Below are positions 1 to 8,188 of a stretch of 32,256 bases of DNA, piece by piece. Both the position numbers and the translations under genes were made by a program. The notes beneath the pieces are model-generated. The model was not told the origin of the DNA. It did not search any database and was given only the letters and a program-made list of their open reading frames with translations. Every line of letters starts with the position of its first letter. The stretch's first letter is position 1. Where the stretch lies: the NCBI GenBank assembly GCA_025350695.1, contig JANXXI010000251.1, positions 1-32,256 on the forward strand, read 5' to 3'. This DNA comes from Acidobacteriota bacterium. Its GTDB lineage: Bacteria; Acidobacteriota; Terriglobia; Bryobacterales; Bryobacteraceae.

Positions 1-1382
1 TCCGGATTGTTCCCCATTTGTGTTTCCCACTGCATCACCATGTTATTCGGATTCTGAAGCCCCTGTTCGCTGCCTCCACCCACCTGCGCTTCGGAATACC
101 AGGCATTCCACCAAAAACGAACCGTTCCGGTGACCATGCATTTTTGGCCAGGAATGTTTTCGTGCACCCACTTGGAAATTTCGTATTCGTGGCGCTGCGT
201 GTAGTCGGCGCGAACGTAATACTGCCAGGGATGTTTTAAGAAGTGCCGGCCGAAGTAGATTGTCGCCGCAACCGTTGCGGCGGTAAGCACTGGCTTCAAC
301 CACCGATTTGGCGCCGCGCTCCACAGGCGTCGAATCAGTTCGACAAATCCTAGAATCAATACCATGTCGAGTTCCGGAATCATTCGTTCCGGCTCGCCGG
401 AAACGCGGAAATCCCAATAGTAGTTGCCCAAAACATTCAAGCTGAAAATGACAACGCTACCGCCAACAAAAACCGAATAAGTCTTTGAATCCTCACCCTT
501 CGCCCACCACCAACTCGCAACTCCGAAGGCAATTAGGCAGGCGATCAACAAGGGCAGCGAGCCTCGTGTCATCGGCTTGGCCACGTAGTGGAGGTTCTTG
601 GCCGTAATGCTCAAGAAGGACGGAGTCAACCAGACGGCTGAAAGTCCGTAAGCCAGTAATCCTATACCCGCGCCGCGCAACCAAACCATCCAATCCTTCC
701 GTCCGACGAAGACCGCCCAGCACAGAATTGGAAAAAAGATCGCCAGAGCCGTGGCCCCGTAAAAATTATTACTGACCGCCCATGCCGCCCCCAAAGCTGC
801 AAGGGCAAAGGCAACGGGGTTCCCGCCCTTCAAGGCAAAGAAGCTGGCGATCAACGTGGGACCAAGAATCGCAAGCGAAGACATGTGCGGCCCTTCGCCA
901 TAGCGGACCAACGCGCTAAGCCGCTGAGGAAAAACCTTGTACGAATCGGCCCGAATATGTTTCAGAAACAGAAACGCCGGTGACACAGAGGCAACTGCGA
1001 ATGCCGCCAACAGTCCCGCGATCCTGCAATTTGATCCCAACCTCACCAATAAAAAGATCCCGGCAATTCCGAAGGCGAACATAATCGCGGTATACAAATG
1101 ATAGGCGCGCGCAGGAATAATAGGGAGCAGTTTCGTCAACCCCGCTGTCGCGTAACGCAGACCCGGAGGGTAGACAAAATCGAAACGCGTCCCACCATAC
1201 CAAAGCGGCTGCCATTGCGGATGCGGCCAGTTCTCGGCCAGCATTCGGCCATCGGAAATGAAGGTGGCATCAATCGATCCCCAATTTTCCATGTACTTCA
1301 AACGGAATTTGGGACCAATCAGAACTGCGGCAAGAGTGAAGACAACAAGGAACTCAAGAAGAACAACGCGAGTACGCGGCAA
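1..1382 (-). CDS. Polytopic membrane protein, GT-C / '6-PTPS-related' type (partial, runs off left edge)
   Basis: An open frame without any stop runs from a TTG at 1382 to the left end of the window, giving about 460 visible residues, so the C-terminus is missing. A hydrophobic N-terminal segment (VVLLEFLVVFTLAAVLIG) is followed by a soluble loop containing DGRMLAENWPHPQWQPLWYG and FDFVYPPGLRY, then at least six more membrane segments. The acidic residue in the first loop followed by W-x-P-x-W and Y-P-P is what is seen in GT-C-like membrane proteins annotated 'membrane protein, 6-pyruvoyl-tetrahydropterin synthase-related' and in YfhO-like proteins, which are thought to use lipid-linked sugars. 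The TTG start is chosen because it lies two bases after the stop of the upstream glycosyltransferase and has AAGGGA five bases before it; an ATG near 1292 would remove the first membrane segment. It probably works with the GT2 protein. Substrate unknown. Confidence 0.8.
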   Translation of the reverse strand, partial: MPRTRVVLLEFLVVFTLAAVLIGPKFRLKYMENWGSIDATFISDGRMLAENWPHPQWQPLWYGGTRFDFVYPPGLRYATAGLTKLLPIIPARAYHLYTAIMFAFGIAGIFLLVRLGSNCRIAGLLAAFAVASVSPAFLFLKHIRADSYKVFPQRLSALVRYGEGPHMSSLAILGPTLIASFFALKGGNPVAFALAALGAAWAVSNNFYGATALAIFFPILCWAVFVGRKDWMVWLRGAGIGLLAYGLSAVWLTPSFLSITAKNLHYVAKPMTRGSLPLLIACLIAFGVASWWWAKGEDSKTYSVFVGGSVVIFSLNVLGNYYWDFRVSGEPERMIPELDMVLILGFVELIRRLWSAAPNRWLKPVLTAATVAATIYFGRHFLKHPWQYYVRADYTQRHEYEISKWVHENIPGQKCMVTGTVRFWWNAWYSEAQVGGGSEQGLQNPNNMVMQWETQMGNNP

Positions 1383-1384
1383 CG

Positions 1385-2176
1385 CTATCCCTTCGCCCGC
1401 CCAGCTGCGGCGGCCCCAGCCATGTAGCGTCGGCTAAGACTTTCAAACTGCCGGCGGCGCAAAATTCCATGCGTGTGCAGCCAATATTGGGCGGTCACCG
1501 TTAGAATTGAAAGGCCATACTTGGTGCTTTGCATGAGGCTGGCCGACGAGGCTTGCGGGAAATATCGTGTCGGCACCGGCACTTCCGCAATCTTCAAACC
1601 AGCGTGAACGAACTGAGCGATAATTTCCTGATCGAATATGAAGTTGTCGGAATTCATCTCAACGTTGACCGATTCAAGCGCATCTTTTCGGTACGCCCGA
1701 TAGCCGGTGTGATACTCGGCAAGCTTAAGTCCGAAGGTCACGTTTTCCACCCAAGTCAAAAATCGGTTGGAAATGTATTTCCACCAAGGCATGCCTTGGG
1801 CCATCACATTGCCACCCAGTAAACGGGAACCCAAAACAACGTCAGCCGTTCCATCTTGAATCGGCTTGATTATTTCTGGAAGCAACGTGGGGTCGTATTG
1901 GTAGTCAGGATGGACCATCACGATGATATCGGCCCCGGCTTTCAGAGCCTCGCGATAACATGTTTTTTGATTGGCGCCGTAACCGTAGTTGCGATCGTGG
2001 ACGAAGATTTCCAGTCCCAGTTCCCGGGCGATTTGCAGCGTCTCGTCTTTGCTGCCGTCGTCCACCAGAATCACCAAGTCCACCACTTCGTGCGGCAACT
2101 CCGTGTAAGTCATACGAAGCGTCTTGGCCGCATTATAGGCGGGCATCACTACTACGACCTTCGGTTTTGACTCCAT
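1385..2176 (-). CDS. Family 2 glycosyltransferase (polyprenyl-phosphate mannosyl/glucosyltransferase-like)
   Basis: 263 residues. The GT-A fold is seen directly: VVVVMPAYNAAKTL at the N-terminus, the nucleotide-binding ILVDDGSKDET at about residues 35-45, GYGANQKTCYREAL and the acidic metal-binding region IIVMVHPDYQYDP at about 85-97. There is no C-terminal membrane pair, so it resembles the soluble DPM1-type or DPG synthase group, which transfers a sugar from a nucleotide sugar to a polyprenyl phosphate. The ATG start lies 11 bases after the methyltransferase stop with AAGGAT upstream. Its stop is two bases before the TTG of the GT-C-like membrane protein, which would be the natural user of a lipid-linked sugar made here. 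That partnership is an inference from context; the sugar cannot be read from sequence. Confidence 0.93.
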   Translation of the reverse strand: MESKPKVVVVMPAYNAAKTLRMTYTELPHEVVDLVILVDDGSKDETLQIARELGLEIFVHDRNYGYGANQKTCYREALKAGADIIVMVHPDYQYDPTLLPEIIKPIQDGTADVVLGSRLLGGNVMAQGMPWWKYISNRFLTWVENVTFGLKLAEYHTGYRAYRKDALESVNVEMNSDNFIFDQEIIAQFVHAGLKIAEVPVPTRYFPQASSASLMQSTKYGLSILTVTAQYWLHTHGILRRRQFESLSRRYMAGAAAAGRAKG

Positions 2177-2187
2177 GCTATAAATCC

Positions 2188-2856
2188 TTATTTACCTTTA
2201 GCTAAAATCACGAACTGATACGCAAACAGCCGCATCCAGACGCATGCGAGCCAATAATTCAGCCGCTCCCCGACGCCAACCGTCAGAGCACGGCTCCAAT
2301 TGGGAAGCACGCGGGAAACAGGAATCGACGTGGGTTTGATTCTTTCGATAGTATAACCTGATTGGGCAAGAAGGTCCCGCCAACCGTCCCAGGTGAAGAA
2401 GTGCAAATGCGTTTTGTCAAATAGCCCATTCTCATCCTTAGGGAACCGCCCGATGAGCACCATCACCCGAAAGTACCAGTGGCCACTGTTTGGTAACGAG
2501 GCCACCAGTACCCCTCCTGGTTTGAGCTTGGCTTGCAGTTGCTTCAGAACTTCGGAGGGCTTGAGGAGATGCTCCAGAACGTCCGCGCAAATGATGTAGT
2601 CAAAGAGGCCATCTATCGGCGGCAGCCCGCTGTGCAAATCGGCCTCGATGAGGGAGATCGATGGGGGAAGCGTGGCATGGCGAGTCTTCTCAATTCCTGT
2701 CACTTGAAATCCTCTGGCCAGGTACAAACTGCTAACCGACCCGTCCCAGCATCCCACGTCGAGCAGACGCATTCCCGCCCCTGATGCAGGCAACATGCCA
2801 AGCAATTGGCCGTGACTCGAATACGGACTGTCTTTGTGTTCGTAAGGATTGGCCAT
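2188..2856 (-). CDS. Class I SAM-dependent methyltransferase
   Basis: 222 residues from the chosen ATG. Motif I for S-adenosylmethionine binding is clear (MRLLDVGCWDGSVS), followed by an acidic residue after the second strand (VTGIEKT), then a motif IV-like FDYIICADVLEHLLKP and a motif with LKPGGVLVASLPN. This is the Methyltransf_11/23 arrangement, common in O-antigen and lipid-linked glycan clusters. I chose the ATG at 2856 because it is four bases after the PHP gene stop and its protein begins MANPYEHKDSPYSSHG. An in-frame ATG at 2901 would overlap the PHP gene by 41 bases. Neither start has a good Shine-Dalgarno sequence, so coupling to the upstream gene is likely. The methyl acceptor is unknown; a sugar or polyprenol-linked glycan is a guess from the two glycosyltransferases next to it. 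Confidence 0.9.
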   Translation of the reverse strand: MANPYEHKDSPYSSHGQLLGMLPASGAGMRLLDVGCWDGSVSSLYLARGFQVTGIEKTRHATLPPSISLIEADLHSGLPPIDGLFDYIICADVLEHLLKPSEVLKQLQAKLKPGGVLVASLPNSGHWYFRVMVLIGRFPKDENGLFDKTHLHFFTWDGWRDLLAQSGYTIERIKPTSIPVSRVLPNWSRALTVGVGERLNYWLACVWMRLFAYQFVILAKGK

Positions 2857-2860
2857 GGGG

Positions 2861-3853
2861 CTAAGGGCGTGCAGCCGGTTGCACCCAGGCGTCATCTCCA
2901 TTAGAGCCGTGCACCACCGCGCGAACGTACTGATCGGAGCGCTTCAAAGCATAAGCCGCATCCGCACCATGCGCCAGAGCCAAAACTTTCCCGCGAGCCC
3001 CAATGAATTCTGTGGTGTACTTCACCGTGCCGGCCTGTTTCACCTTTAACCGAATGCCCTTTGCGGAGGTTTCAAGTTCCTGCAGTTCCACACCGGTGGA
3101 GGAATAAAAGTCCCCAGCCGCGATGCCATCCATAATTTCCTTACGCCCCAGCGAGGAAGCCCGCACAACCACCCATCCACGCCCAGGATTGGACATTGTC
3201 TTGTCGAACTTCTTGTAATTGTGGGCGTCATCGACAGCTATTCCAAATACTTTCTTACGAGCCGTTAGCAGCGTGTCCCACATCTGTTCCAAGGATTCAA
3301 AGCCCCCGCCGCCTCTGTTGTTTACCGCTGGATGCCCGTTGTAGACCTCAATCAGCGGTAAATTCTCAACGGCCAGTAAATCTTTCGATTGAAGCGCCCA
3401 CTGGAAATTCGGATGATTCAGAGCGGGTAGAGCTCCTGCCTTTCGGATCAAGTTCATATTCGCTTGAATGTGTTCGTGCATCTCGTTGCCTTGAAATGGC
3501 TTGATAACCTGGTCGACCCCATAGGCGTTGATGTGGACCGGTCGCTTGTCCAAGGATGTCGTGACTTCTTCGCCGGGAATCAACAGATACTTCTCCGGCT
3601 CGGCCAGAACTCCGTTCAATTCAGCAATTGGCGTCAACACATTGTGGTCGGAAAGCACCAGGAAGTTGTAGCCATGTTCCTTGTACCAGTTCGCGACGTA
3701 GTCGGGCGGCATGTCACCGTCGCTCATCGTCGTATGCGTGTGAAGGTTGCCCTTATACCAACGCTTGGCCTGTTGCGGCTGCGCTGGCGCATTGCTCCAA
3801 ACGACGGCGATGAGCAACCCCAATCCAAGCGCGCGAATTCCAATCTTGATCAT
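2861..3853 (-). CDS. Secreted PHP-domain metallohydrolase (CehA/McbA-like)
   Basis: About 330 residues. A signal peptide (IRALGLGLLIAVVWSNAPAQ) is followed by the PHP signature: YKGNLHTHTTMSDG (His-x-His metal ligands), FLVLSDHN, then IPGEEVT, a later histidine in PALNHPN, and GIAVDDAHNY. These residues match the PHP fold of CehA/McbA-family metal-dependent hydrolases, which act on phosphoester or carbamate-like bonds. Export to the periplasm or beyond is predicted from the leader. The ATG at 3853 is preferred because AGGTGA sits five bases upstream; a GTG at 3862 overlaps the GH31-like gene stop as GTGA and would add only three residues. Neighbours suggest a role in using external organic matter, but the substrate is unknown. 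Confidence 0.88.
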   Translation of the reverse strand: MIKIGIRALGLGLLIAVVWSNAPAQPQQAKRWYKGNLHTHTTMSDGDMPPDYVANWYKEHGYNFLVLSDHNVLTPIAELNGVLAEPEKYLLIPGEEVTTSLDKRPVHINAYGVDQVIKPFQGNEMHEHIQANMNLIRKAGALPALNHPNFQWALQSKDLLAVENLPLIEVYNGHPAVNNRGGGGFESLEQMWDTLLTARKKVFGIAVDDAHNYKKFDKTMSNPGRGWVVVRASSLGRKEIMDGIAAGDFYSSTGVELQELETSAKGIRLKVKQAGTVKYTTEFIGARGKVLALAHGADAAYALKRSDQYVRAVVHGSNGDDAWVQPAARP

Positions 3854-3858
3854 TTCCT

Positions 3859-5559
3859 TCACCTGTTTATCAACCAGATATTCACAATCTCGTGACCGCC
3901 CACTTTGGCCTGAAGACGCACTCGGACTTCCTTCGTTACCGGATTAAACATCCAGCGGTTCAGCCCCATGGCTTCTGCGTTCTGCGCCCGCTCGAACGTT
4001 GGTCCATCCACCATCTGCACTTCCTTCGGTTCTTCCATCTGGTGCAGAACCCATTCGTAAACGCGCTCCTTGCGAGTTTCCGATTCCACCCGGAAATAGT
4101 CCAGCGCAGGCGAGGCGTGCAGTTGCGATATAAAATCCGCGTCCGGCTCCCATATGAAAAATTCACCACCCAGCTTGGGATAGTAGTGCATCTCCATGGG
4201 CTCGTCGTCACTCAAGGGCGCAAGCGGCAGCACCGCGCCGTTTCTCAAGAAGATGGGCAGTTCGCCCGCTTTGGCGTCAATCGAAATCGTCTGTTTGCCT
4301 CTGATCGACGGTCCGCCCGTTAGGCGAGTCCAATTGCCTCTCGGTAGATACACTGTACGTTTTTGCTGCGCGCCGCAAAAAGGGGCCACCAACATCTCGT
4401 CACCCAACATGAATTCATCGCTACGATCAAGCCCCGCCCCATCTTCGGAAAATTGCATCGGTAGCGGGTGGATCATCGGGTAGCCCTTCTCGGTAGCTTC
4501 TTGCAGATAGGTGATTAGAAACGGCGCAAGCCTTTTTCTCAGCCCTGTAGCGTTGCTCCACTCTTTGCGATAAACCATCGGCAAAACCTGGGCTAGCACT
4601 TCCATATTCACGTCGCCCGGATAATCATCAGGATTCAATGCCGGAACGCGCGTCCCCGTCATTGAAGCGTGCACCAACGCCGCCACCGCTTTGCACGAAT
4701 CGGTTTGCTTATCTAGCTTCCTCGCATATTTCGGAAGACGGGCGGCGGCGCGGACGCCAACGTCTTCCTCGCGAAAATCAATCGGCGGTAACCATTTCGC
4801 TCGTTCTTCAAAAATTTCCTTCGGCCCTGGGCCATAGTGAAACAGATATTCCACACGACTGACCCCGCTGATAATCGTCCGAGCTTCGGCCGGATTCGTC
4901 TTGCCCAAATCAAAACGGAATTCGCCCGCCGAACTATAGTCCAACCCGTAACCCGCCGTGGAAATTAGAAATGGCGTTTGGGATTCAATGACCATGCCTT
5001 TCGCTCCAAGCCGTTGTTCGGTCCGTGGCCCAAGTCCGACGAAATCTTCCTTGTCCGGCATGCGGCGCCTAAGAACAATTTGCCCGTCTTTAAGTTCAGC
5101 GCCTTTGTCTTCGCGCAGGAGCACCTTCTCATGGCCATCAATGACCTCAAAAGCCAGCGTCGCTTCATTTACTCTAACCACAAGGTGCTTCGACCGAAAT
5201 TCGAGGATGCCTTTCTCCGCACTACGGTCGACGACGACTGTTTCCGAGGCGCGATCCGGCTTAGAATCGAGAGCGCCGTTCCAAACCCGCTGAAAGCGAA
5301 AAGTGGAAGGAGTTATCCATTCAATTTCCGCAGCGCCATCAGAGACGGGCAGGGGATATGTGTTACCTGCGTAAATGGATTGCGCCAGAAGCATTGCGAA
5401 GAGCCCCGGGAATATGTAAGGCGCACCCCCGGGTCCGTGGAGTGCCCCCTGGCCCGACTGCTCAGGTATTGGAAACAACCTCGAAAAACGGAAGCTCGTC
5501 CGAGTTCGAGCGAGGCTCGCCAGGGGGACTTCTTGACTAAATTTCATTCGCACGCTCAA
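3859..5559 (-). CDS. GH31-like protein lacking most of the catalytic barrel
   Basis: Up to 566 residues. Residues about 75-255 resemble the galactose-mutarotase-like N-domain of GH31 alpha-glucosidases (FVGLGPRTEQRLGAKG, FLISTAGYGLDY, RVEYLFHYGPGPKEIFEE). Residues about 290-370 resemble the last part of the GH31 barrel (VHASMTGTRVPALNPDDYPG, RKRLAPFLITYLQEATEKGY). Residues about 375-460 match the following beta-sandwich (DEFMLGDEMLVAPF, KRTVYLPRGNWTRLTGG). Between residues about 256 and 290, where roughly 250 residues with the nucleophile and acid/base aspartates would be, there is only a short linker, and no W-x-D-M-N-E motif is present. It is therefore probably not a glycosidase. A hydrophobic leader lies near residues 47-64 (APYIFPGLFAMLLAQSIYA). 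The start is uncertain: TTG 5559 overlaps the previous stop as TTGA with AGGGAG upstream, while ATG 5547 is the alternative. Confidence 0.85.
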   Translation of the reverse strand: MSVRMKFSQEVPLASLARTRTSFRFSRLFPIPEQSGQGALHGPGGAPYIFPGLFAMLLAQSIYAGNTYPLPVSDGAAEIEWITPSTFRFQRVWNGALDSKPDRASETVVVDRSAEKGILEFRSKHLVVRVNEATLAFEVIDGHEKVLLREDKGAELKDGQIVLRRRMPDKEDFVGLGPRTEQRLGAKGMVIESQTPFLISTAGYGLDYSSAGEFRFDLGKTNPAEARTIISGVSRVEYLFHYGPGPKEIFEERAKWLPPIDFREEDVGVRAAARLPKYARKLDKQTDSCKAVAALVHASMTGTRVPALNPDDYPGDVNMEVLAQVLPMVYRKEWSNATGLRKRLAPFLITYLQEATEKGYPMIHPLPMQFSEDGAGLDRSDEFMLGDEMLVAPFCGAQQKRTVYLPRGNWTRLTGGPSIRGKQTISIDAKAGELPIFLRNGAVLPLAPLSDDEPMEMHYYPKLGGEFFIWEPDADFISQLHASPALDYFRVESETRKERVYEWVLHQMEEPKEVQMVDGPTFERAQNAEAMGLNRWMFNPVTKEVRVRLQAKVGGHEIVNIWLINR

Positions 5560-6725
5560 ATCAGCAACAGCTCCCTTTGAATCTCCCCAGTAACAATCGC
5601 TTCCTTCTCACCCACAAACACATTTACCTCAGACCGTACGCCAAACTCGGGTTGATAGATTCCAGGCTCGATTGAAAAGCACGTCCACGGGATAATACGC
5701 CGGTCGTCATGTGTCTCCAAGTTGTCCATATTGGCGCCCGTGCCATGCACTTCCTCACCAATGGAATGGCCCGTCCGATGAAAGAAATATTGCCCTAATC
5801 CATGTTCAACAATGTGGCCCCGCGTAACATCGTCCACCTGAAAGCCGGAGATTGCCGCTTGCGCCGCCACAGACTTCTTGATGAAATTCACCGCCGCATC
5901 CCGCGCCCCACTTACGATCCCAAAAATCCGCTTCATCTCGTCAGGCGGAATATCCCCTGCGTATCCCATCCATGTCACGTCGTAATAAACCGAACCTGGC
6001 GCCTTCAACTTCGCCCAAAGGTCGATCAGCACCAAATCATCTTGCGAAATGACGGACGAACTCTCGCGAAGCGGTTCGTAGTGCGGGTTCGAAGCATTGG
6101 CATTGATCGCCACAATCGGGCCATGATCAGCAAACAGCCCTTCGTCCTCAAAAGCACGCAGAATAAACTGCTGCACGGCATACTCGGTAACCGCCGCGCG
6201 TCCGCGAAGACACGCTCCAATGTGATCGAACGCCGCTTGCCGCACCCGATCCACGCGCCGCCCTGCTTCCAAATGCGAATCCAACTTTTCCTGATTCCAC
6301 TTGGCCTCGAACTGCTGCACCAAATTGGCCGAGGTCACAATCTCTAAGCCCAAACTACGAATCAGTTCAATGGTCCCCGCATCCACCATCGCCACATAAG
6401 GAATCGCGCAATTGGCCGAATACTGCATGGCGATCTTCTTCGCCCCAGCCGTAATCGCCTTTATCCCGTCCAACTGTGCCGCCCATCCCGAATACTTCAA
6501 CTTCTCGCCAGGAATCGCATCCAACATGCCGGCTTCAATTTGATGCACCAGCTTGCGCGGCTCACCGTTCGCCGGAATAAAGTAATACCAGCGGCGCGTG
6601 CACATCCGCTCCGGTTCAAATTGCAGGACGCGGTAGGCGAGCGGGTCTCGCTGATGATGATCGAAAAACAACCACCCATCCAGACCTTCTTGGCGCAGGG
6701 CGCTTTGGATTTCAGATACGTTCAA
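5556..6725 (-). CDS. M24-family metallopeptidase (Xaa-Pro aminopeptidase/prolidase-like)
   Basis: 389 residues. The N-terminal creatinase-type domain (about 1-160) is followed by the pita-bread domain. The five metal ligands can be placed: Asp in VLIDLWAK, Asp in YYDVTWMGYAGD, His in FFHRTGHSIGEEVHG, Glu in CFSIEPGIYQPEFG and Glu in RSEVNVFVG. This is the complete set for a dinuclear M24 peptidase, which cleaves Xaa-Pro bonds in peptides. No signal peptide is seen, so it is probably cytoplasmic. It sits directly after the peptide transporter, with which it would form an uptake-and-degradation pair. The TTG start at 6725 overlaps the transporter stop as TTGA. No in-frame ATG lies near the family start, which makes TTG the reasonable choice. 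Confidence 0.94.
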   Translation of the reverse strand: MNVSEIQSALRQEGLDGWLFFDHHQRDPLAYRVLQFEPERMCTRRWYYFIPANGEPRKLVHQIEAGMLDAIPGEKLKYSGWAAQLDGIKAITAGAKKIAMQYSANCAIPYVAMVDAGTIELIRSLGLEIVTSANLVQQFEAKWNQEKLDSHLEAGRRVDRVRQAAFDHIGACLRGRAAVTEYAVQQFILRAFEDEGLFADHGPIVAINANASNPHYEPLRESSSVISQDDLVLIDLWAKLKAPGSVYYDVTWMGYAGDIPPDEMKRIFGIVSGARDAAVNFIKKSVAAQAAISGFQVDDVTRGHIVEHGLGQYFFHRTGHSIGEEVHGTGANMDNLETHDDRRIIPWTCFSIEPGIYQPEFGVRSEVNVFVGEKEAIVTGEIQRELLLI

Positions 6726-8188
6726 CGCACTCCTCCCATCAATCGAATAATTGGCTTCGTCATAAAAAGCAGGAACAAAGCCGCCACCATACCAACCATT
6801 CCCACGATGGTGAACAGTTCCGGAATTGGCATGCCTTCATACAAACCAGCCACCCGGCCGCTAATAAAATTTCCAACTGAAGAAGCCATGAACCACAAGC
6901 CCATCATCAGACCCACCAGATTCCGTGGAGCCAGCCGCGTCATGGCGCTGAGCCCAACCGGACTTAAGCAAACCTCTCCGATTGCATGCAGCACGTAACA
7001 GCCGATTAAGTACATTGCGCTTGCCTTAATTCCCGGACCTAGAGTTCTTGCGCCAGCCGCCATCAGGAAAAAACTAAGCCCCACGCAAACCAATCCTGCC
7101 ACGAATTTCATTGGAGTGGACGGGCCCTTATCGCCCAGCTTGAACCACAACGCCGCAAACACCGGAGAAAAAATGATCAGAGACGCCGGCTGAACGAACT
7201 GCATCCAACTGGCCGGAAAACCAATCCCGAAAATTTCATTCAACGTATGCTCTTCCGCGAAAAGGTTCAGCGTCGATCCAGCTTGTTCAAACAGCGACCA
7301 AAAAATACAGGCGGCCAGAAACAGGATCAGCACAACCCAAAGACGCATCCGCTCTTCCTTGTTCCAATCACCGAACAGCAGCAGCCCTCCGAAGGAGACC
7401 ACCACACTTAGGAAAAGCAAAATTCCGAAAGTGTTGGAAATTCCTACTGCGGTCAATTCGATTACGCCGGCGAAGTGAAGTCCGCCAACCACTAGAAGCA
7501 GGATCGCCGCCAAGCTGCCCCATTTCTTCAGCACAGCAGCGTTTTCGGTCACACTTGCCGGCGCAGGCTTAAGCTCCGGAAAATATTTTGCGCCCAAATA
7601 AAACTGAACAAGACCAGCAAACATTCCCAGCGCCGCCAGACCAAATCCCCAGTGCCAATTGACCCGCTGGCCAACGTAGCCGCAAAATATTGGAGCAAAA
7701 GTGGCTCCGGTATTGATGCCCATGTAGAAAAGCGAAAAACCGGAATCCTTGCGAATGTCTTCTTTCGAGTACAACGAACCCACCAGCGCGCTTACATTCG
7801 GCTTCAGCAAACCCGTGCCCATCACAATCAGCAACAAACCCAAATAGAAAGTATTTACCGATGGCAGAAACAGACTCACATGCCCACAGGCAATGAGAAT
7901 ACCGCCGAACAAAACCGCCTGCCGCGGACCCAAAATCCGGTCCGCAATCCAACCACCCGGGAGGCACATCAAATAAACGCTGCCCGTATAGAGCCCGTAG
8001 ATCGCCCCGGCTTTGGTTTTATCGAAGCCAAGCCCGCCACTCGCCACCGGCGCCACCATGAACAGGATTAGCAGAGCTCGCATGCCGTAGTAACTGAACC
8101 GTTCCCACATTTCAGTGAAGAACAGCGTCGCCAAGCCTCGCGGATGGCCGAAAAACTTTGTGTCGTTCTCTGCAACGGTATTCGTCAA
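6722..8188 (-). CDS. POT/PTR-family proton-coupled di/tripeptide transporter
   Basis: 488 residues from TTG 8188, about 12-14 membrane segments. The POT signature is clear: FFGHPRGLATLFFTEMWERFSYYG contains the E-x-x-E-R-F-x-Y-Y-G motif on helix 1, followed by GGWIADRILGPRQAVLFGG and GLLKPNVSALVGSLYS, the second PTR signature region. POT proteins import small peptides with protons across the inner membrane. The reading frame opens at another TTG (8206), but TTG 8188 overlaps the ABC gene stop as TTGA and has AAGGGG a few bases upstream, and it fits the style of the next two junctions. The M24 peptidase follows immediately, which supports a role in peptide use. Confidence 0.95.
   Translation of the reverse strand: MTNTVAENDTKFFGHPRGLATLFFTEMWERFSYYGMRALLILFMVAPVASGGLGFDKTKAGAIYGLYTGSVYLMCLPGGWIADRILGPRQAVLFGGILIACGHVSLFLPSVNTFYLGLLLIVMGTGLLKPNVSALVGSLYSKEDIRKDSGFSLFYMGINTGATFAPIFCGYVGQRVNWHWGFGLAALGMFAGLVQFYLGAKYFPELKPAPASVTENAAVLKKWGSLAAILLLVVGGLHFAGVIELTAVGISNTFGILLFLSVVVSFGGLLLFGDWNKEERMRLWVVLILFLAACIFWSLFEQAGSTLNLFAEEHTLNEIFGIGFPASWMQFVQPASLIIFSPVFAALWFKLGDKGPSTPMKFVAGLVCVGLSFFLMAAGARTLGPGIKASAMYLIGCYVLHAIGEVCLSPVGLSAMTRLAPRNLVGLMMGLWFMASSVGNFISGRVAGLYEGMPIPELFTIVGMVGMVAALFLLFMTKPIIRLMGGVR

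Noticed and set aside
43-1215. Three separate short minus-strand ORFs at the left end
   Set aside because: Two of them (43-417 and 493-723) are in other frames; the real gene is the single open frame from TTG 1382 to the window edge.
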